NCBI RefSeq assembly: GCF_902499115.1
Contig: NZ_CABVPN010000017.1
Span: forward strand, 62,001-126,000
Source: Burkholderia diffusa
Lineage (GTDB): Bacteria > Pseudomonadota > Gammaproteobacteria > Burkholderiales > Burkholderiaceae
Length of the DNA stretch: 64,000 nucleotides
Direction: 5' to 3'
Shown: piece by piece, positions 17,061 through 25,748 of the stretch
How positions within the stretch are numbered: position 1 is the first letter of the stretch
Layout: every line of letters begins with the position of its first letter
Made by a program: the position numbers and the translations under genes
The notes under the pieces: model-generated
Told to the model about the DNA's origin: nothing
Seen by the model: the letters and a program-made list of their open reading frames with translations, nothing else
The model's database searches: none

Positions 17061-18455
17061 TTACTGGATCTTCTTGGCCTTTTCGAAGGCTTCGTCGATC
17101 GTGCCGACCATGTAGAACGCCTGTTCCGGCAGGTGGTCGCACTCGCCGTCGACGATCATCTTGAAGCCACGGATCGTTTCCTTCAGCGGCACGTACTTGC
17201 CCGGCGAGCCCGTGAACACTTCAGCGACGTGGAACGGCTGCGACAGGAAACGCTGGATCTTACGAGCGCGCGCGACCGACAGCTTGTCTTCCGGCGACAG
17301 TTCGTCCATACCCAGAATCGCGATGATGTCGCGCAGTTCCTTGTAGCGCTGCAGCGTCTGCTGAACGCGACGGGTGATCGAGTAGTGCTCTTCACCGATC
17401 ACGTTCGGGTCGATCTGGCGCGACGTCGAGTCGAGCGGGTCGACCGCCGGGTAGATACCCAGCGAAGCGATGTCACGCGACAGAACGACGGTTGCGTCCA
17501 GGTGGCCGAAGGTGGTTGCCGGCGACGGGTCGGTCAAGTCGTCCGCAGGGACGTACACGGCCTGAACCGACGTAATCGAGCCCTTCTTGGTCGACGTGAT
17601 GCGTTCCTGCAGCTTGCCCATTTCTTCAGCCAGCGTCGGCTGATAGCCCACTGCCGACGGCATACGGCCGAGCAGTGCCGACACTTCGGTACCGGCCAGC
17701 GTGAAACGGTAGATGTTGTCGACGAAGAACAGCACGTCGAGGCCTTCGTCACGGAAGTGCTCGGCCATCGTCAGGCCGGTCAGCGCAACGCGCAGACGGT
17801 TGCCCGGCGGCTCGTTCATCTGGCCGTACACCAGCGCGACCTTGTCGAGAACGTTCGAGTCCTTCATTTCGTGGTAGAAGTCGTTCCCTTCACGGGTACG
17901 CTCGCCCACGCCCGCGAACACAGAGTAACCGCCGTGTTCCTTCGCGATGTTGTTGATGAGCTCCATCATGTTGACGGTCTTGCCCACGCCAGCACCGCCG
18001 AACAGGCCAACCTTGCCGCCCTTTGCGAACGGGCAGATCAGGTCGATAACCTTGATACCCGTTTCGAGCAGCTCGGTCGACGGCGACAGTTCGTCGAACG
18101 CCGGAGCCTTCTGGTGGATCGAACGCGTATGTTCGCTCACGATCGGGCCGGCTTCGTCGATCGGACGGCCGAGCACGTCCATGATACGACCGAGGGTCGG
18201 CTTGCCGACCGGCACCGAGATCGGATTTGCCGTGTTCTTCACGGTCAGACCGCGGCGCAGGCCGTCGGATGCACCCAGACAGATGGTACGGACAACGCCG
18301 TCGCCCAGCTGCTGCTGGACTTCGAGCGTCAGTTCCGAGCCATCGAGAATGAGCGCGTCGTAGATCTTCGGCATGCTGTCGCGCGGGAATTCCACGTCGA
18401 TAACGGCGCCGATGCACTGTACGATCTTGCCTTCTACCAAAGCAGCAGTACTCAT
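17061..18455 (-). CDS. atpD: F1 ATP synthase catalytic beta subunit
   Basis: Catalytic subunit of the membrane-bound F1Fo ATP synthase, facing the cytoplasm. The 464-residue protein has an N-terminal beta-barrel (GKIVQCIGAVIDVEFP), Walker A GLFGGAGVGKTV near residue 150, the catalytic glutamate in AGVGERTREGND, Walker B ALVYGQMNEPPG / VLFFVDNIYRFT, and the DELSEED-type loop here written DELSPEDKL. Codon choice is that of a highly expressed gene: it uses fewer rare GC-ending patterns than its neighbours. Starts 66 bp after atpG ends. Confidence 0.99.
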   Translation of the reverse strand: MSTAALVEGKIVQCIGAVIDVEFPRDSMPKIYDALILDGSELTLEVQQQLGDGVVRTICLGASDGLRRGLTVKNTANPISVPVGKPTLGRIMDVLGRPIDEAGPIVSEHTRSIHQKAPAFDELSPSTELLETGIKVIDLICPFAKGGKVGLFGGAGVGKTVNMMELINNIAKEHGGYSVFAGVGERTREGNDFYHEMKDSNVLDKVALVYGQMNEPPGNRLRVALTGLTMAEHFRDEGLDVLFFVDNIYRFTLAGTEVSALLGRMPSAVGYQPTLAEEMGKLQERITSTKKGSITSVQAVYVPADDLTDPSPATTFGHLDATVVLSRDIASLGIYPAVDPLDSTSRQIDPNVIGEEHYSITRRVQQTLQRYKELRDIIAILGMDELSPEDKLSVARARKIQRFLSQPFHVAEVFTGSPGKYVPLKETIRGFKMIVDGECDHLPEQAFYMVGTIDEAFEKAKKIQ

Positions 18456-18521
18456 CGCTTTTCCTTTAAATACCTGATTCTTTACTCGCGCAAAGGCGCA
18501 GTTGTCGTCCGTGGCGCGCGC

Positions 18522-19397
18522 TTAAACAGCAGCTGCGCCGCCGACGATCTCCGACAGTTCTTTCGTAATCGCGGCCTGGCGGCTCTTGTTGTATACGAGC
18601 TGCAGTTCGCTGATCACCGTCTTCGCGTTGTCGGACGCGGCCTTCATCGCGACCATCCGCGCCGATTGCTCGGACGCCATGTTTTCAGCGACGGCCTGGT
18701 ACACCAGCGCCTCGACGTAACGCACGAGCAGTTCGTCGACGACTGCCTGCGCGTCCGGCTCGTAGATGTAGTCCCACGACGTAGCCGGCGTACCGTCATC
18801 GGCTTCGAAGTGTTCCGACGACAGCGGCAGCAGCTGCTCGATCACGGCTTCCTGCTTCATCGTGTTGACGAAGCGCGTGTAAGCGATATAAACCGCCGAC
18901 AGCTTGCCTTCCGAATACAGGTCGAGCTGCGTCTTCACTGCGCCGATCAGCTTGTCCAGATGCGGGGTGTCGCCGAGGTGCACGACCTGCGACATCACCT
19001 TCGCGCCGAAGCGGTTCAGGAAACCGAGGCCCTTGCTGCCGATCGCCGTGGCTTCGACCTTCTGGCCCTTCTCTTCCAGCTCCTTGAACTTCTGCACCGT
19101 CGCACGCAGCACGTTGGTGTTCAGCCCGCCGCACAGACCCTTGTCCGTCGTGACGAGGATGATGCCGGCCGTGTTCGCGCCGTCGTTTGCCACCATGAAC
19201 GGGTGGCGGTACTCCGGGTTCGCGCGGCTCATGTGCGCGGCGATGGCACGGACCTTGTCCGCGTAAGGACGAGCGGCGCGCATGCGTTCCTGCGCGCGGC
19301 GCATCTTCGATGCGGCCACCATCTCCATCGCCTTCGTGATCTTGCGCGTGTTCTGCACGCTCTTGATCTTGCCGCGAATTTCCTTCATTCCAGCCAT
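18522..19397 (-). CDS. atpG: F1 ATP synthase gamma subunit
   Basis: Central rotating shaft of F1. The 291-residue protein starts MAGMKEIRGKIKSVQNTRKI and ends with the conserved helix containing SDNAKTVISELQLVYNKSRQ AAITKELSEI, the coiled-coil pair that fits inside the alpha3beta3 ring. GLCGGLNTN in the middle is the Rossmann-like part. Preceded by an AAGGAG-type site. Lies between atpA and atpD with spacings of 69 and 66 bp. Confidence 0.98.
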   Translation of the reverse strand: MAGMKEIRGKIKSVQNTRKITKAMEMVAASKMRRAQERMRAARPYADKVRAIAAHMSRANPEYRHPFMVANDGANTAGIILVTTDKGLCGGLNTNVLRATVQKFKELEEKGQKVEATAIGSKGLGFLNRFGAKVMSQVVHLGDTPHLDKLIGAVKTQLDLYSEGKLSAVYIAYTRFVNTMKQEAVIEQLLPLSSEHFEADDGTPATSWDYIYEPDAQAVVDELLVRYVEALVYQAVAENMASEQSARMVAMKAASDNAKTVISELQLVYNKSRQAAITKELSEIVGGAAAV

Positions 19398-19466
19398 AGC
19401 TTGCTCCTTGACCGAAGCTGCGCGGGCGCATCAGCACCCGCGCGGCCTCAGTGTGTCACTCGCGGA

Positions 19467-21008
19467 TCAATAGGCACCCGACTTCTTGAAGGATTCGATC
19501 GCCGCGCGCAGCGCGCCTTCGTCGTCCTTCGAGAGATCCTTGGTGTCTTCGATGCGCTTGATGAGGTCAGCGTGGCTGGTCTTCAGGTTGTCGCGCAGGC
19601 CCTTCTCGAACGGCAGCACTTGCTTCACGTCGAGGTCGTCGAGGTAGCCGTTGTTCGCGGCGTACAGCGACACGGCCAGTTCCCAAACCTGCAGCGGCTG
19701 GTACTGCGGCTGCTTCAGCAGTTCCGTCACGCGGCGGCCGCGCTCGAGCTGCTTGCGGGTCGCTTCGTCGAGGTCCGATGCGAACTGCGCGAATGCGGCC
19801 AGTTCACGGTACTGCGCGAGGTCGGTACGGATACCGCCCGACAGCTTCTTCACGACCTTCGTCTGAGCGGCGCCACCGACTCGCGACACCGACACGCCGG
19901 CGTTGATTGCCGGGCGGATGCCTGCGTTGAACAGGTCGGTTTCCAGGAAGATCTGGCCGTCGGTAATCGAGATCACGTTCGTCGGAACGAACGCGGTCAC
20001 GTCGCCAGCCTGCGTTTCGATGACCGGCAGTGCCGTCAGCGAGCCGCTCTTGCCCTTCACTTCGCCGTTCGTGAACTTCTCGACGTACTCTTCCGACACG
20101 CGAGCAGCACGCTCGAGCAGACGCGAGTGCAGATAGAACACGTCGCCCGGATATGCTTCACGGCCCGGCGGGCGGCGCAGCAGCAGCGAGATCTGACGGT
20201 ATGCCCAAGCTTGCTTGGTCAAGTCGTCGTAAATGATCAGCGCGTCCTGGCCGCGGTCGCGGAAGTATTCGCCCATCGTGCAGCCGGCGTACGGTGCGAG
20301 ATACTGCATCGCTGCCGAATCCGAAGCCGTAGCGGCGACGACGATCGTGTATTCCATCGCGCCCGTTTCTTCGAGCTTGCGAACCACGTTCATGATCGAC
20401 GAAGCCTTCTGGCCGATCGCGACGTAGATACAGATCAGGTCCTTGCCCTTCTGGTTGATGATCGCGTCGAGCGCCACCGCGGTCTTGCCGCACTGACGGT
20501 CGCCGATGATCAGCTCACGCTGGCCACGGCCGATCGGCACCATCGCGTCGATCGACTTGATGCCCGTCTGCACCGGCTGCGACACCGACTTACGCCAGAT
20601 CACGCCCGGGGCGATCTTTTCGATCGCGTCGGTCAGCTTCGCGTTGACCGGGCCCTTGCCGTCGATCGGGTTGCCGAGCGCGTCGACCACGCGGCCGACG
20701 AGTTCCGGACCAACCGGGACTTCCAGAATGCGGCCCGTCGTCTTGACGACGTCGCCTTCCGAGATGTGTTCGTATTCGCCGAGAATCACCGCGCCGACCG
20801 AGTCGCGCTCGAGGTTCAGCGCGAGGCCGAACGTGTTGCCCGGAAACTCGAGCATTTCGCCCTGCATCACGTCCGACAGGCCGTGGATGCGCACGATACC
20901 GTCGGTCACGGAGATCACGGTGCCCTGGTTGCGAACGTCTGCGCTCGCTTCAAGGCCCTGGATCCGGCTCTTGATCAGCTCGCTGATCTCAGAGGGATTG
21001 AGTTGCAT
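19467..21008 (-). CDS. atpA: F1 ATP synthase alpha subunit
   Basis: Non-catalytic nucleotide-binding subunit of F1 (513 residues, identical in length to the E. coli protein). It starts MQLNPSEISELIKSRIQGLE, has the P-loop GDRQCGKTAVALD near residue 170, IYVAIGQKASSIMNVVRKLE, the arginine finger region (LHSRLLERAARVSEEYVEKF) and SVSRVGGAAQTKVVKKLSGG. Together with beta it forms the hexamer. Separated from atpH by 44 bp. Confidence 0.99.
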   Translation of the reverse strand: MQLNPSEISELIKSRIQGLEASADVRNQGTVISVTDGIVRIHGLSDVMQGEMLEFPGNTFGLALNLERDSVGAVILGEYEHISEGDVVKTTGRILEVPVGPELVGRVVDALGNPIDGKGPVNAKLTDAIEKIAPGVIWRKSVSQPVQTGIKSIDAMVPIGRGQRELIIGDRQCGKTAVALDAIINQKGKDLICIYVAIGQKASSIMNVVRKLEETGAMEYTIVVAATASDSAAMQYLAPYAGCTMGEYFRDRGQDALIIYDDLTKQAWAYRQISLLLRRPPGREAYPGDVFYLHSRLLERAARVSEEYVEKFTNGEVKGKSGSLTALPVIETQAGDVTAFVPTNVISITDGQIFLETDLFNAGIRPAINAGVSVSRVGGAAQTKVVKKLSGGIRTDLAQYRELAAFAQFASDLDEATRKQLERGRRVTELLKQPQYQPLQVWELAVSLYAANNGYLDDLDVKQVLPFEKGLRDNLKTSHADLIKRIEDTKDLSKDDEGALRAAIESFKKSGAY

Positions 21009-21052
21009 TATTCGCTCCTGATAGTCAATTCTGTTGCGTGCCGGCGTGGCGC

Positions 21053-21592
21053 TCAGGCGGTCAAGGCAGCCTGCATCGATGCGAGGCGCGCGCGAACCGA
21101 GGTGTCGAGCACTTCGTCGCCGACCGTCACGCGCACGCCGCCGATCAGCGACGAATCGACTTCGACCGTCGGCTTCAGCTTGCGCTTGAACTTGCGTTCG
21201 AGGCCAGAGACGAGGCTTTCGAGATCCGCGCCGTTCAGCGGGAACGCGCTCACGATCTCGGCGTCGGCTGCACCTTCGCGTTCGTTCTTGAGCGCCTCGA
21301 ACTGCTCGGCGATTTCCGGCAGCAGCGCGATGCGATGATTGTCGACCAGCATCTGCACGAAGTTCTTCGCTTCGGCGCCAGCCGCGACCGGCGACTTCAC
21401 CGCAGCAAGCAGCAGCTCGGCCACTTGCGTGCGCGTCACCTTCGGGCTCGACGCGACCGACAGCACTTCCGGCAGACGCGCAACCTGGGCCAGCTCTTGC
21501 ACGAGCGTGGACCAGGCGGCGATGTCACCTCCCTCGGCCACGCGGAACAGCGCTTCTGCGTAAGGGCGGGCGATGGTTGCAAGTTCGGCCAT
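21053..21592 (-). CDS. atpH: F1 ATP synthase delta subunit
   Basis: Peripheral-stalk subunit linking the b dimer to the top of the alpha3beta3 ring. The 179-residue protein has the family start AELATIARPYAEALFRVAEG and the C-terminal GGVRVTVGDEVLDTSVRARL run. It begins only 2 bp after the atpF stop, so the two are translationally linked. Confidence 0.97.
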   Translation of the reverse strand: MAELATIARPYAEALFRVAEGGDIAAWSTLVQELAQVARLPEVLSVASSPKVTRTQVAELLLAAVKSPVAAGAEAKNFVQMLVDNHRIALLPEIAEQFEALKNEREGAADAEIVSAFPLNGADLESLVSGLERKFKRKLKPTVEVDSSLIGGVRVTVGDEVLDTSVRARLASMQAALTA

Positions 21593-21594
21593 GA

Positions 21595-22065
21595 TCAGAG
21601 CTCGGCTTTCAGTTGATTCAGCAGTTGGGCGTGGGCCGTTTGATCGACTTCGCGCTTCAGGATCTGCTCGGCGCCCTTCACGGCCAGCGCGGCGACTTCG
21701 CCACGCAGCGCTTCGCGCGCCTTCACGATTTGCTGTTCTGCTTCCGCTTTCGCCTGGGCGACGATGCGGGCGGCTTCAGCCTGGGCGTTGGCCTTGATTT
21801 CCTCGGCGACCGCCTGTGCACGCTTTTCAGCGTCGGCGATGCGCTGCTGGCCGTCGTTGCGGGCCTGCGCGAGTTCCTGGTCCACGCGCTTGTGCGCTGC
21901 GTCGAGTTCCGCCTTGCCCTTCTCCGCGGCGGCGAGGCCGTCGGCGATCTTCTTCGAACGTTCGTCGAGGGCGTTGATCAACGGCGGCCACACGAATTTC
22001 ATCGTGAACCACGCGAGGACCAGGAACACGACCATTTGCGCAAACAGAGTTGCGTTGAGATTCAC
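21595..22065 (-). CDS. atpF: Fo ATP synthase subunit b
   Basis: Forms the peripheral stalk as a dimer. The 156-residue protein has one N-terminal membrane segment (residues about 4-26, [18 protein letters not shown]) with the conserved FVWPP exit, followed by a long charged alpha-helical coiled coil ([21 protein letters not shown] onward). Located between atpE (129 bp upstream) and atpH. Confidence 0.97.
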
Positions 22066-22194
22066 GGTGTTTCCTTATCTGCTATTCCGGAAAAATGAAA
22101 CGGTAAGGCGCTCATCGAGTTGCATTCGATCAGCGCCCCAAGTCTCCGTTCCGCCCTGCGCCGGCTCACGCCGGGCGCATATTTCCGAGGAACC

Positions 22195-22464
22195 TTAGCC
22201 TGCGAGCTTCGACAGGAGCGGGTTCGCGAACGCGAACAGCATTGCGACACCAACGCCGATCAGGAATGCAGCGTCGATCAGGCCGGCCAGCAGGAACATC
22301 TTCGTTTGCAGCGGGTTGATGAGTTCCGGCTGACGTGCGCAGGCTTCGATGTACTTGCCACCCATCAGCGCGATACCGATACAGGCGCCGATTGCACCCA
22401 GGCCGATGATGATGCCGATACCGATGGCGGTCAGACCCTGGATGTTGGCGATGTAAGCTTGCAT
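22195..22464 (-). CDS. atpE: Fo ATP synthase subunit c
   Basis: Ring-forming proteolipid (89 residues) of the Fo rotor. Two membrane helices flank the polar loop ARQPE (residues 43-47); the proton-carrying carboxylate is Asp64 in GLIDAAFLIG of helix 2, so the ring is of the proton type; the residues that specify a sodium ring are not evident. The ATG at 22464 has an AAGGAG site eight bases upstream; an in-frame GTG two codons earlier is not needed. Confidence 0.98.
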   Translation of the reverse strand: MQAYIANIQGLTAIGIGIIIGLGAIGACIGIALMGGKYIEACARQPELINPLQTKMFLLAGLIDAAFLIGVGVAMLFAFANPLLSKLAG

Positions 22465-22539
22465 GATCACTCCTTTGTGAAAAGACTTGGAACTGAGATT
22501 TAAAAAACTAAAACGGAAACTCTTTTTTGCACGCCGCGC

Positions 22540-23391
22540 TTAGTGCTTGTCGTGCGCCTGGCCGAGATACACCAGCGTCAGCATCATGAAAATGAATGCC
22601 TGCAACAGAACAATCAGGATGTGGAAGATTGCCCAGACGCTACCCGCGATCACGTGACCAACGAAGCCGAGGAACGTTGCGTCGCCACCGAAGCTCCACA
22701 TGCTGCCGAGCAGGGCGATCAACAGGAACAACAGCTCACCCGCGTACATGTTGCCGAACAGCCGCATGCCGAGGGAAACGGTCTTTGCGAGATATTCGAC
22801 GATGTTCAACGCGAGGTTCGGGATCCACAGCAGCGGGTGCGCGCCGAACGGGGCCGACAGCAGCTCATGCACAAAGCCGCCCACGCCCTTGATCTTGATG
22901 CTGTAGTAGATCATCAGGACGAACACGCCGAGCGCGATGCCGAGCGTGCCGTTCAGGTCGGCCGTCGGGACGATGCGATGGTGGGAAATCACGTCCGACA
23001 GACCGAGCAGGCCGATGACGCGGCCCGGCAGGTCGACGGGGAGGAAGTCGAGGGAGTTCATCAGCGCGACCCACACGAACACCGTGAGGGCGAGCGGAGC
23101 GATGAAGGTGCGGTTGCCGTGGACGATGGCCTTCGATTGATCCTCGACCATTTCGACGAGCATCTCGATCGCACACTGGAAACGGCCCGGCACGCCCGAG
23201 GTCGCCTTGCGGGCGGCCAGACGCAGCAGGACGATCGTCACGATACCGCACACGATCGACCAGAACAGCGTGTCGAGGTTCCAGACGTGGATGTCGAAAA
23301 TCGACGTCTGATGCGAGGTGGAGAAATTCTGCAAGTGGTGCGCAATGTACTCGGACGGATCCGGACCGCGCGTGCCTTCGCTAGCTGCCAT
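22540..23391 (-). CDS. atpB: Fo ATP synthase subunit a
   Basis: Membrane subunit that forms the two proton half-channels beside the c ring. The 283-residue protein has a hydrophilic N-terminus, five or six hydrophobic segments, and the key arginine in SLGMRLFGNMYAGELL within helix 4, followed by the C-terminal helix with QAFIFMMLTLVYL. The ATG at 23391 (AASEGTRGPDPSEYIAHHL follows) is preferred to a TTG at 23409. Confidence 0.97.
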   Translation of the reverse strand: MAASEGTRGPDPSEYIAHHLQNFSTSHQTSIFDIHVWNLDTLFWSIVCGIVTIVLLRLAARKATSGVPGRFQCAIEMLVEMVEDQSKAIVHGNRTFIAPLALTVFVWVALMNSLDFLPVDLPGRVIGLLGLSDVISHHRIVPTADLNGTLGIALGVFVLMIYYSIKIKGVGGFVHELLSAPFGAHPLLWIPNLALNIVEYLAKTVSLGMRLFGNMYAGELLFLLIALLGSMWSFGGDATFLGFVGHVIAGSVWAIFHILIVLLQAFIFMMLTLVYLGQAHDKH

Positions 23392-23501
23392 ATCGTTAAT
23401 GCCACCCAAATTGTCGAAAATCGTTTTGCCCCGTTCCGCAATACGCTATTGCGGGAACGGGCCGGTGCGGTTCATTGTCGAAACCGCACGCTGCTTGTTG
23501 C

Positions 23502-24029
23502 TTACCGCCAGGCCAGCGCGATCCAGTACGTCTTCAGCACGACGAGGTAGGTGACGAGGAGCGCCGGCCAATGCACGCCGGCATAGCCGTACGCCACTGC
23601 GGCAAACATCCCGATCGTCACGCCGAGCTTCAGGGCTTCGCCCATCACCCAGCTCATCACGGTGGCCGAACCACCTGCCTTCAGTCGTGCCACGAACAAC
23701 GCGCTTGGCACCCAGCCGATCGCCCCGCCCAGAAACGCGGATTGCGCAGCGGCGCCCGGCGACTTCGAAAACAGCCACCACGCCAGCGTTGCAACCAGGG
23801 ACAAGACCACCTGCGCGATCACCACCTTGTAGGGGGTTACGCGCGGCGGCTTGCTCACGTTCGAACCGAACAGCCTCTCGGCTTCCGTCCGCGTGAGCGG
23901 AACGATGTTGTTATCTTGCAGCTCGGCATCCCAGTCGTCGCCATCGGGCTCGCGCCGCTCGCCGGCCGCTGAAGCGGTGCGTTGCGCTCGGTGATCATCG
24001 TGCCTGTCGTTCGGCGCCTGACCCGCCAT
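23502..24029 (-). CDS. atpI: ATP synthase accessory protein AtpI
   Basis: Small membrane protein at the head of the atp operon, thought to help assemble the c ring (family knowledge). The 175-residue protein has a hydrophilic, charged N-terminal third (residues 1-70) and four hydrophobic segments (VVIAQVVLSLVATLAWWLF, the GAIGWVPSALFVARL region, GEALKLGVTIGMFAAVAYG and ALLVTYLVVLKTYWIAL). The ATG at 24029 has a GGAAGA site; longer in-frame starts enter the untranslated leader. It starts about 75 bases downstream of the predicted operon promoter. Confidence 0.9.
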   Translation of the reverse strand: MAGQAPNDRHDDHRAQRTASAAGERREPDGDDWDAELQDNNIVPLTRTEAERLFGSNVSKPPRVTPYKVVIAQVVLSLVATLAWWLFSKSPGAAAQSAFLGGAIGWVPSALFVARLKAGGSATVMSWVMGEALKLGVTIGMFAAVAYGYAGVHWPALLVTYLVVLKTYWIALAWR

Positions 24030-24070
24030 CGCAATCTTCCGCAAAATCCTTGAACCCGGCCCCAAGCTTT

Positions 24071-24139
24071 CTGAAAGCTTTCAGGGGTGCCTAGCTAACA
24101 AATCCGGGCGATTGTAAGCGATAGTTGCAGGTGATTCAA
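24071..24139 (-). promoter_or_regulatory. Promoter and leader palindrome of the ATP synthase operon
   Basis: On the minus strand: -35 TTGAAT (24134-24139), 17-bp spacer, -10 TACAAT (24111-24116), predicting transcription start near 24104 and a leader of about 75 nt before atpI. The leader contains a perfect 14-bp palindrome CTGAAAGCTTTCAG at 24071-24084, whose role is unknown; it could be a weak hairpin or protein site. Confidence 0.7.
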
Positions 24140-24604
24140 GGCTTTAGACGCGACAAAAACCTGCGTAAAACGACGCCTCATGATGTGAAAAAGCGCGCGC
24201 GTCGATGACGTACGATGACAGTTGTAAGGTCGGCTTTTTGCGCCGGCATTTCTTGCCCGAAAAAGCGCGGTCGCGATGAAATGAGGTGACAACGAAGTCT
24301 GGTGCGGGCGACACCGGCGCGACGTGATCGCAGCAGAAATCCTGCTGTGACGCGATCACGGGAAATGACCCGACGCGGCGACGGGTAACAGAGGAAGCAC
24401 TGTGACCGCCACGTCGAGCGCGATGCGCGAAATGCGCTTGAACGTGAACACGCCTATGCCTGCAATCAGTTGTTGTGCCACCACAGTCGTTCGACTGTGG
24501 TGGCACAACACTTATCAACAGGACCGCCTTCGCAACGACCAGGAACGCTGTGCGCCCTCCCCGCCACGCTTGCGACATGCATAAGCCGCACTGATCCGCA
24601 TCGC
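24140..24604. other. Intergenic region between the par/transporter genes and the atp promoter
   Basis: About 465 bp with no credible gene. The main feature is the 19-bp perfect inverted repeat at 24471-24510. The segment 24140-24300 is less GC-rich than the surroundings. Frames that read through it lack ribosome-binding sites and family-like content. Confidence 0.5.
24471..24510. repeat. Perfect 19-bp inverted repeat (two-base centre)
   Basis: Arms 24471-24489 and 24492-24510 are exact complements (TGTTGTGCCACCACAGTCG and its reverse complement) around TT. As RNA it makes a 19-bp stem, more likely ending in a GUUC loop. It lies 95 bp downstream of the SLC13-like gene on the minus strand; there is no T tract after either arm, so it is not a classical intrinsic terminator. 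It could be a transcript-end stabilising hairpin or a protein-binding palindrome. Confidence 0.8.
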
Positions 24605-25735
24605 TCAGCCGTGAACGAGCAACCACGCACCCAGCGCCGCGCTCAGGATCGCGAACGGAATCGACACGAGGTGAAACGGCAGCCACATGCGAGGCTCCTT
24701 CGCAAGACGCACCGCGATCAGGTTCGCGAGCGAACCGATCGCGAACCCGAAGCCGCCGACCGATACGCCGAACGCGAGCGCCCGCCAGTCGCGCGTGAAT
24801 TCCGACAGCAGGATCGCCGCCGGCACGTTGCTGATTCCCTGTGACACCACCGCGCCCGCTGCGAACACACGCAGCGGCGAATCGAGATGGGTTCGCGCGA
24901 TCGCATCGTGGACGACCGGCAGCGCAGCCGCGCTGCGCAGCACGACGAACATCAGCACGAAGATCAGCAGCAGCAGCCAGTCGATCTTCAGGACCGCGTC
25001 ACGTCTCGCCACCAGCAGCGCGATCACGACGGCGATCAGACCCGGCACGGGATTGTGCGCATCGGCAAGCAGCACGAACGCACCGAACAGCACCGCCGCG
25101 AGCAACGCATGCATGCGCTGCACGGGAACGGCCTGGACGTCTCCCGACAGATCGAGCGGCTTCGCGCGAAACGCGCACGCCGTCAGCACGAGCAGCAGCG
25201 CCATCAACGCCAGCGCGAGCGGCCCGAGCGTGACGACGAAGCGGCCAAACGACACGCCGCTCAATTGCCACAGGAAAAGGTTCTGGGGATTGCCGAGCGG
25301 GGTCGCGACGGACCCCGCGTTGACGGCCAGCGCGACCACGATCACGAGCCGCCGGAACGGCAGCGGCGTCAACGTGCGCAGCGATACCATCAGCGGCACG
25401 ACGACGAACAGCGCGACATCGTTGGTGAGCCACATCGCGAGCGCCGCCGCGAACACGACGAGCAGCATCGCAAGCCCGCGCTCGGAATGCACGTGATGCA
25501 CGATGCGATGCGCGAGCCACATCAGGCACCCGGACAGCTCGAGCGCCTTGGTCAGCATCAGCAGACCCGCGAGCGTCGCGACGGTCTGCCAGTCGACGAG
25601 ACCGACCAGCGCGGCAATTGGTTGCGGACGCAACCATTGCAGAACAACCAGCGCAAGCGCCAGCACCGTTAGTACGGGTTCCTGCAAAAGCCAGCCGAGC
25701 CACCGGCGCGGCGCCGGTGCGCCCGTGTTTTCCAT
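24605..25735 (-). CDS. SLC13/ArsB-like anion transporter (CitMHS superfamily)
   Basis: Inner-membrane protein of 376 residues with about 10-11 hydrophobic segments. The ion-transporter superfamily pattern is visible: TNDVALFVVVPL near residue 110, NAGSVATPLGNPQNLFLWQ near 150 (the NP-Q-N anion-binding loop of the first half) and GISNVPAAILLSEF near 300 (the matching loop of the second half, S-N-V-P-A). ArsB/NhaD/SLC13 transporters share this two-fold layout; substrate could be arsenite, a dicarboxylate or sulfate. It begins 13 bp after parB with a GAGG site, so it appears to be the last gene of the mnmG-rsmG-parA-parB run. No arsenic-resistance genes adjoin it. Confidence 0.8.
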   Translation of the reverse strand: MENTGAPAPRRWLGWLLQEPVLTVLALALVVLQWLRPQPIAALVGLVDWQTVATLAGLLMLTKALELSGCLMWLAHRIVHHVHSERGLAMLLVVFAAALAMWLTNDVALFVVVPLMVSLRTLTPLPFRRLVIVVALAVNAGSVATPLGNPQNLFLWQLSGVSFGRFVVTLGPLALALMALLLVLTACAFRAKPLDLSGDVQAVPVQRMHALLAAVLFGAFVLLADAHNPVPGLIAVVIALLVARRDAVLKIDWLLLLIFVLMFVVLRSAAALPVVHDAIARTHLDSPLRVFAAGAVVSQGISNVPAAILLSEFTRDWRALAFGVSVGGFGFAIGSLANLIAVRLAKEPRMWLPFHLVSIPFAILSAALGAWLLVHG

Positions 25736-25748
25736 CGATCGTGCCTCG

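Noticed and set aside
22465..22470. GTG start two codons upstream for atpE
   Set aside because: The ribosome-binding site is correctly spaced for the ATG at 22464, and the family begins with that methionine.
24471..24510. Intrinsic terminator of the SLC13-like gene
   Set aside because: The hairpin is strong, but neither side has the T tract needed; kept only as an inverted repeat.
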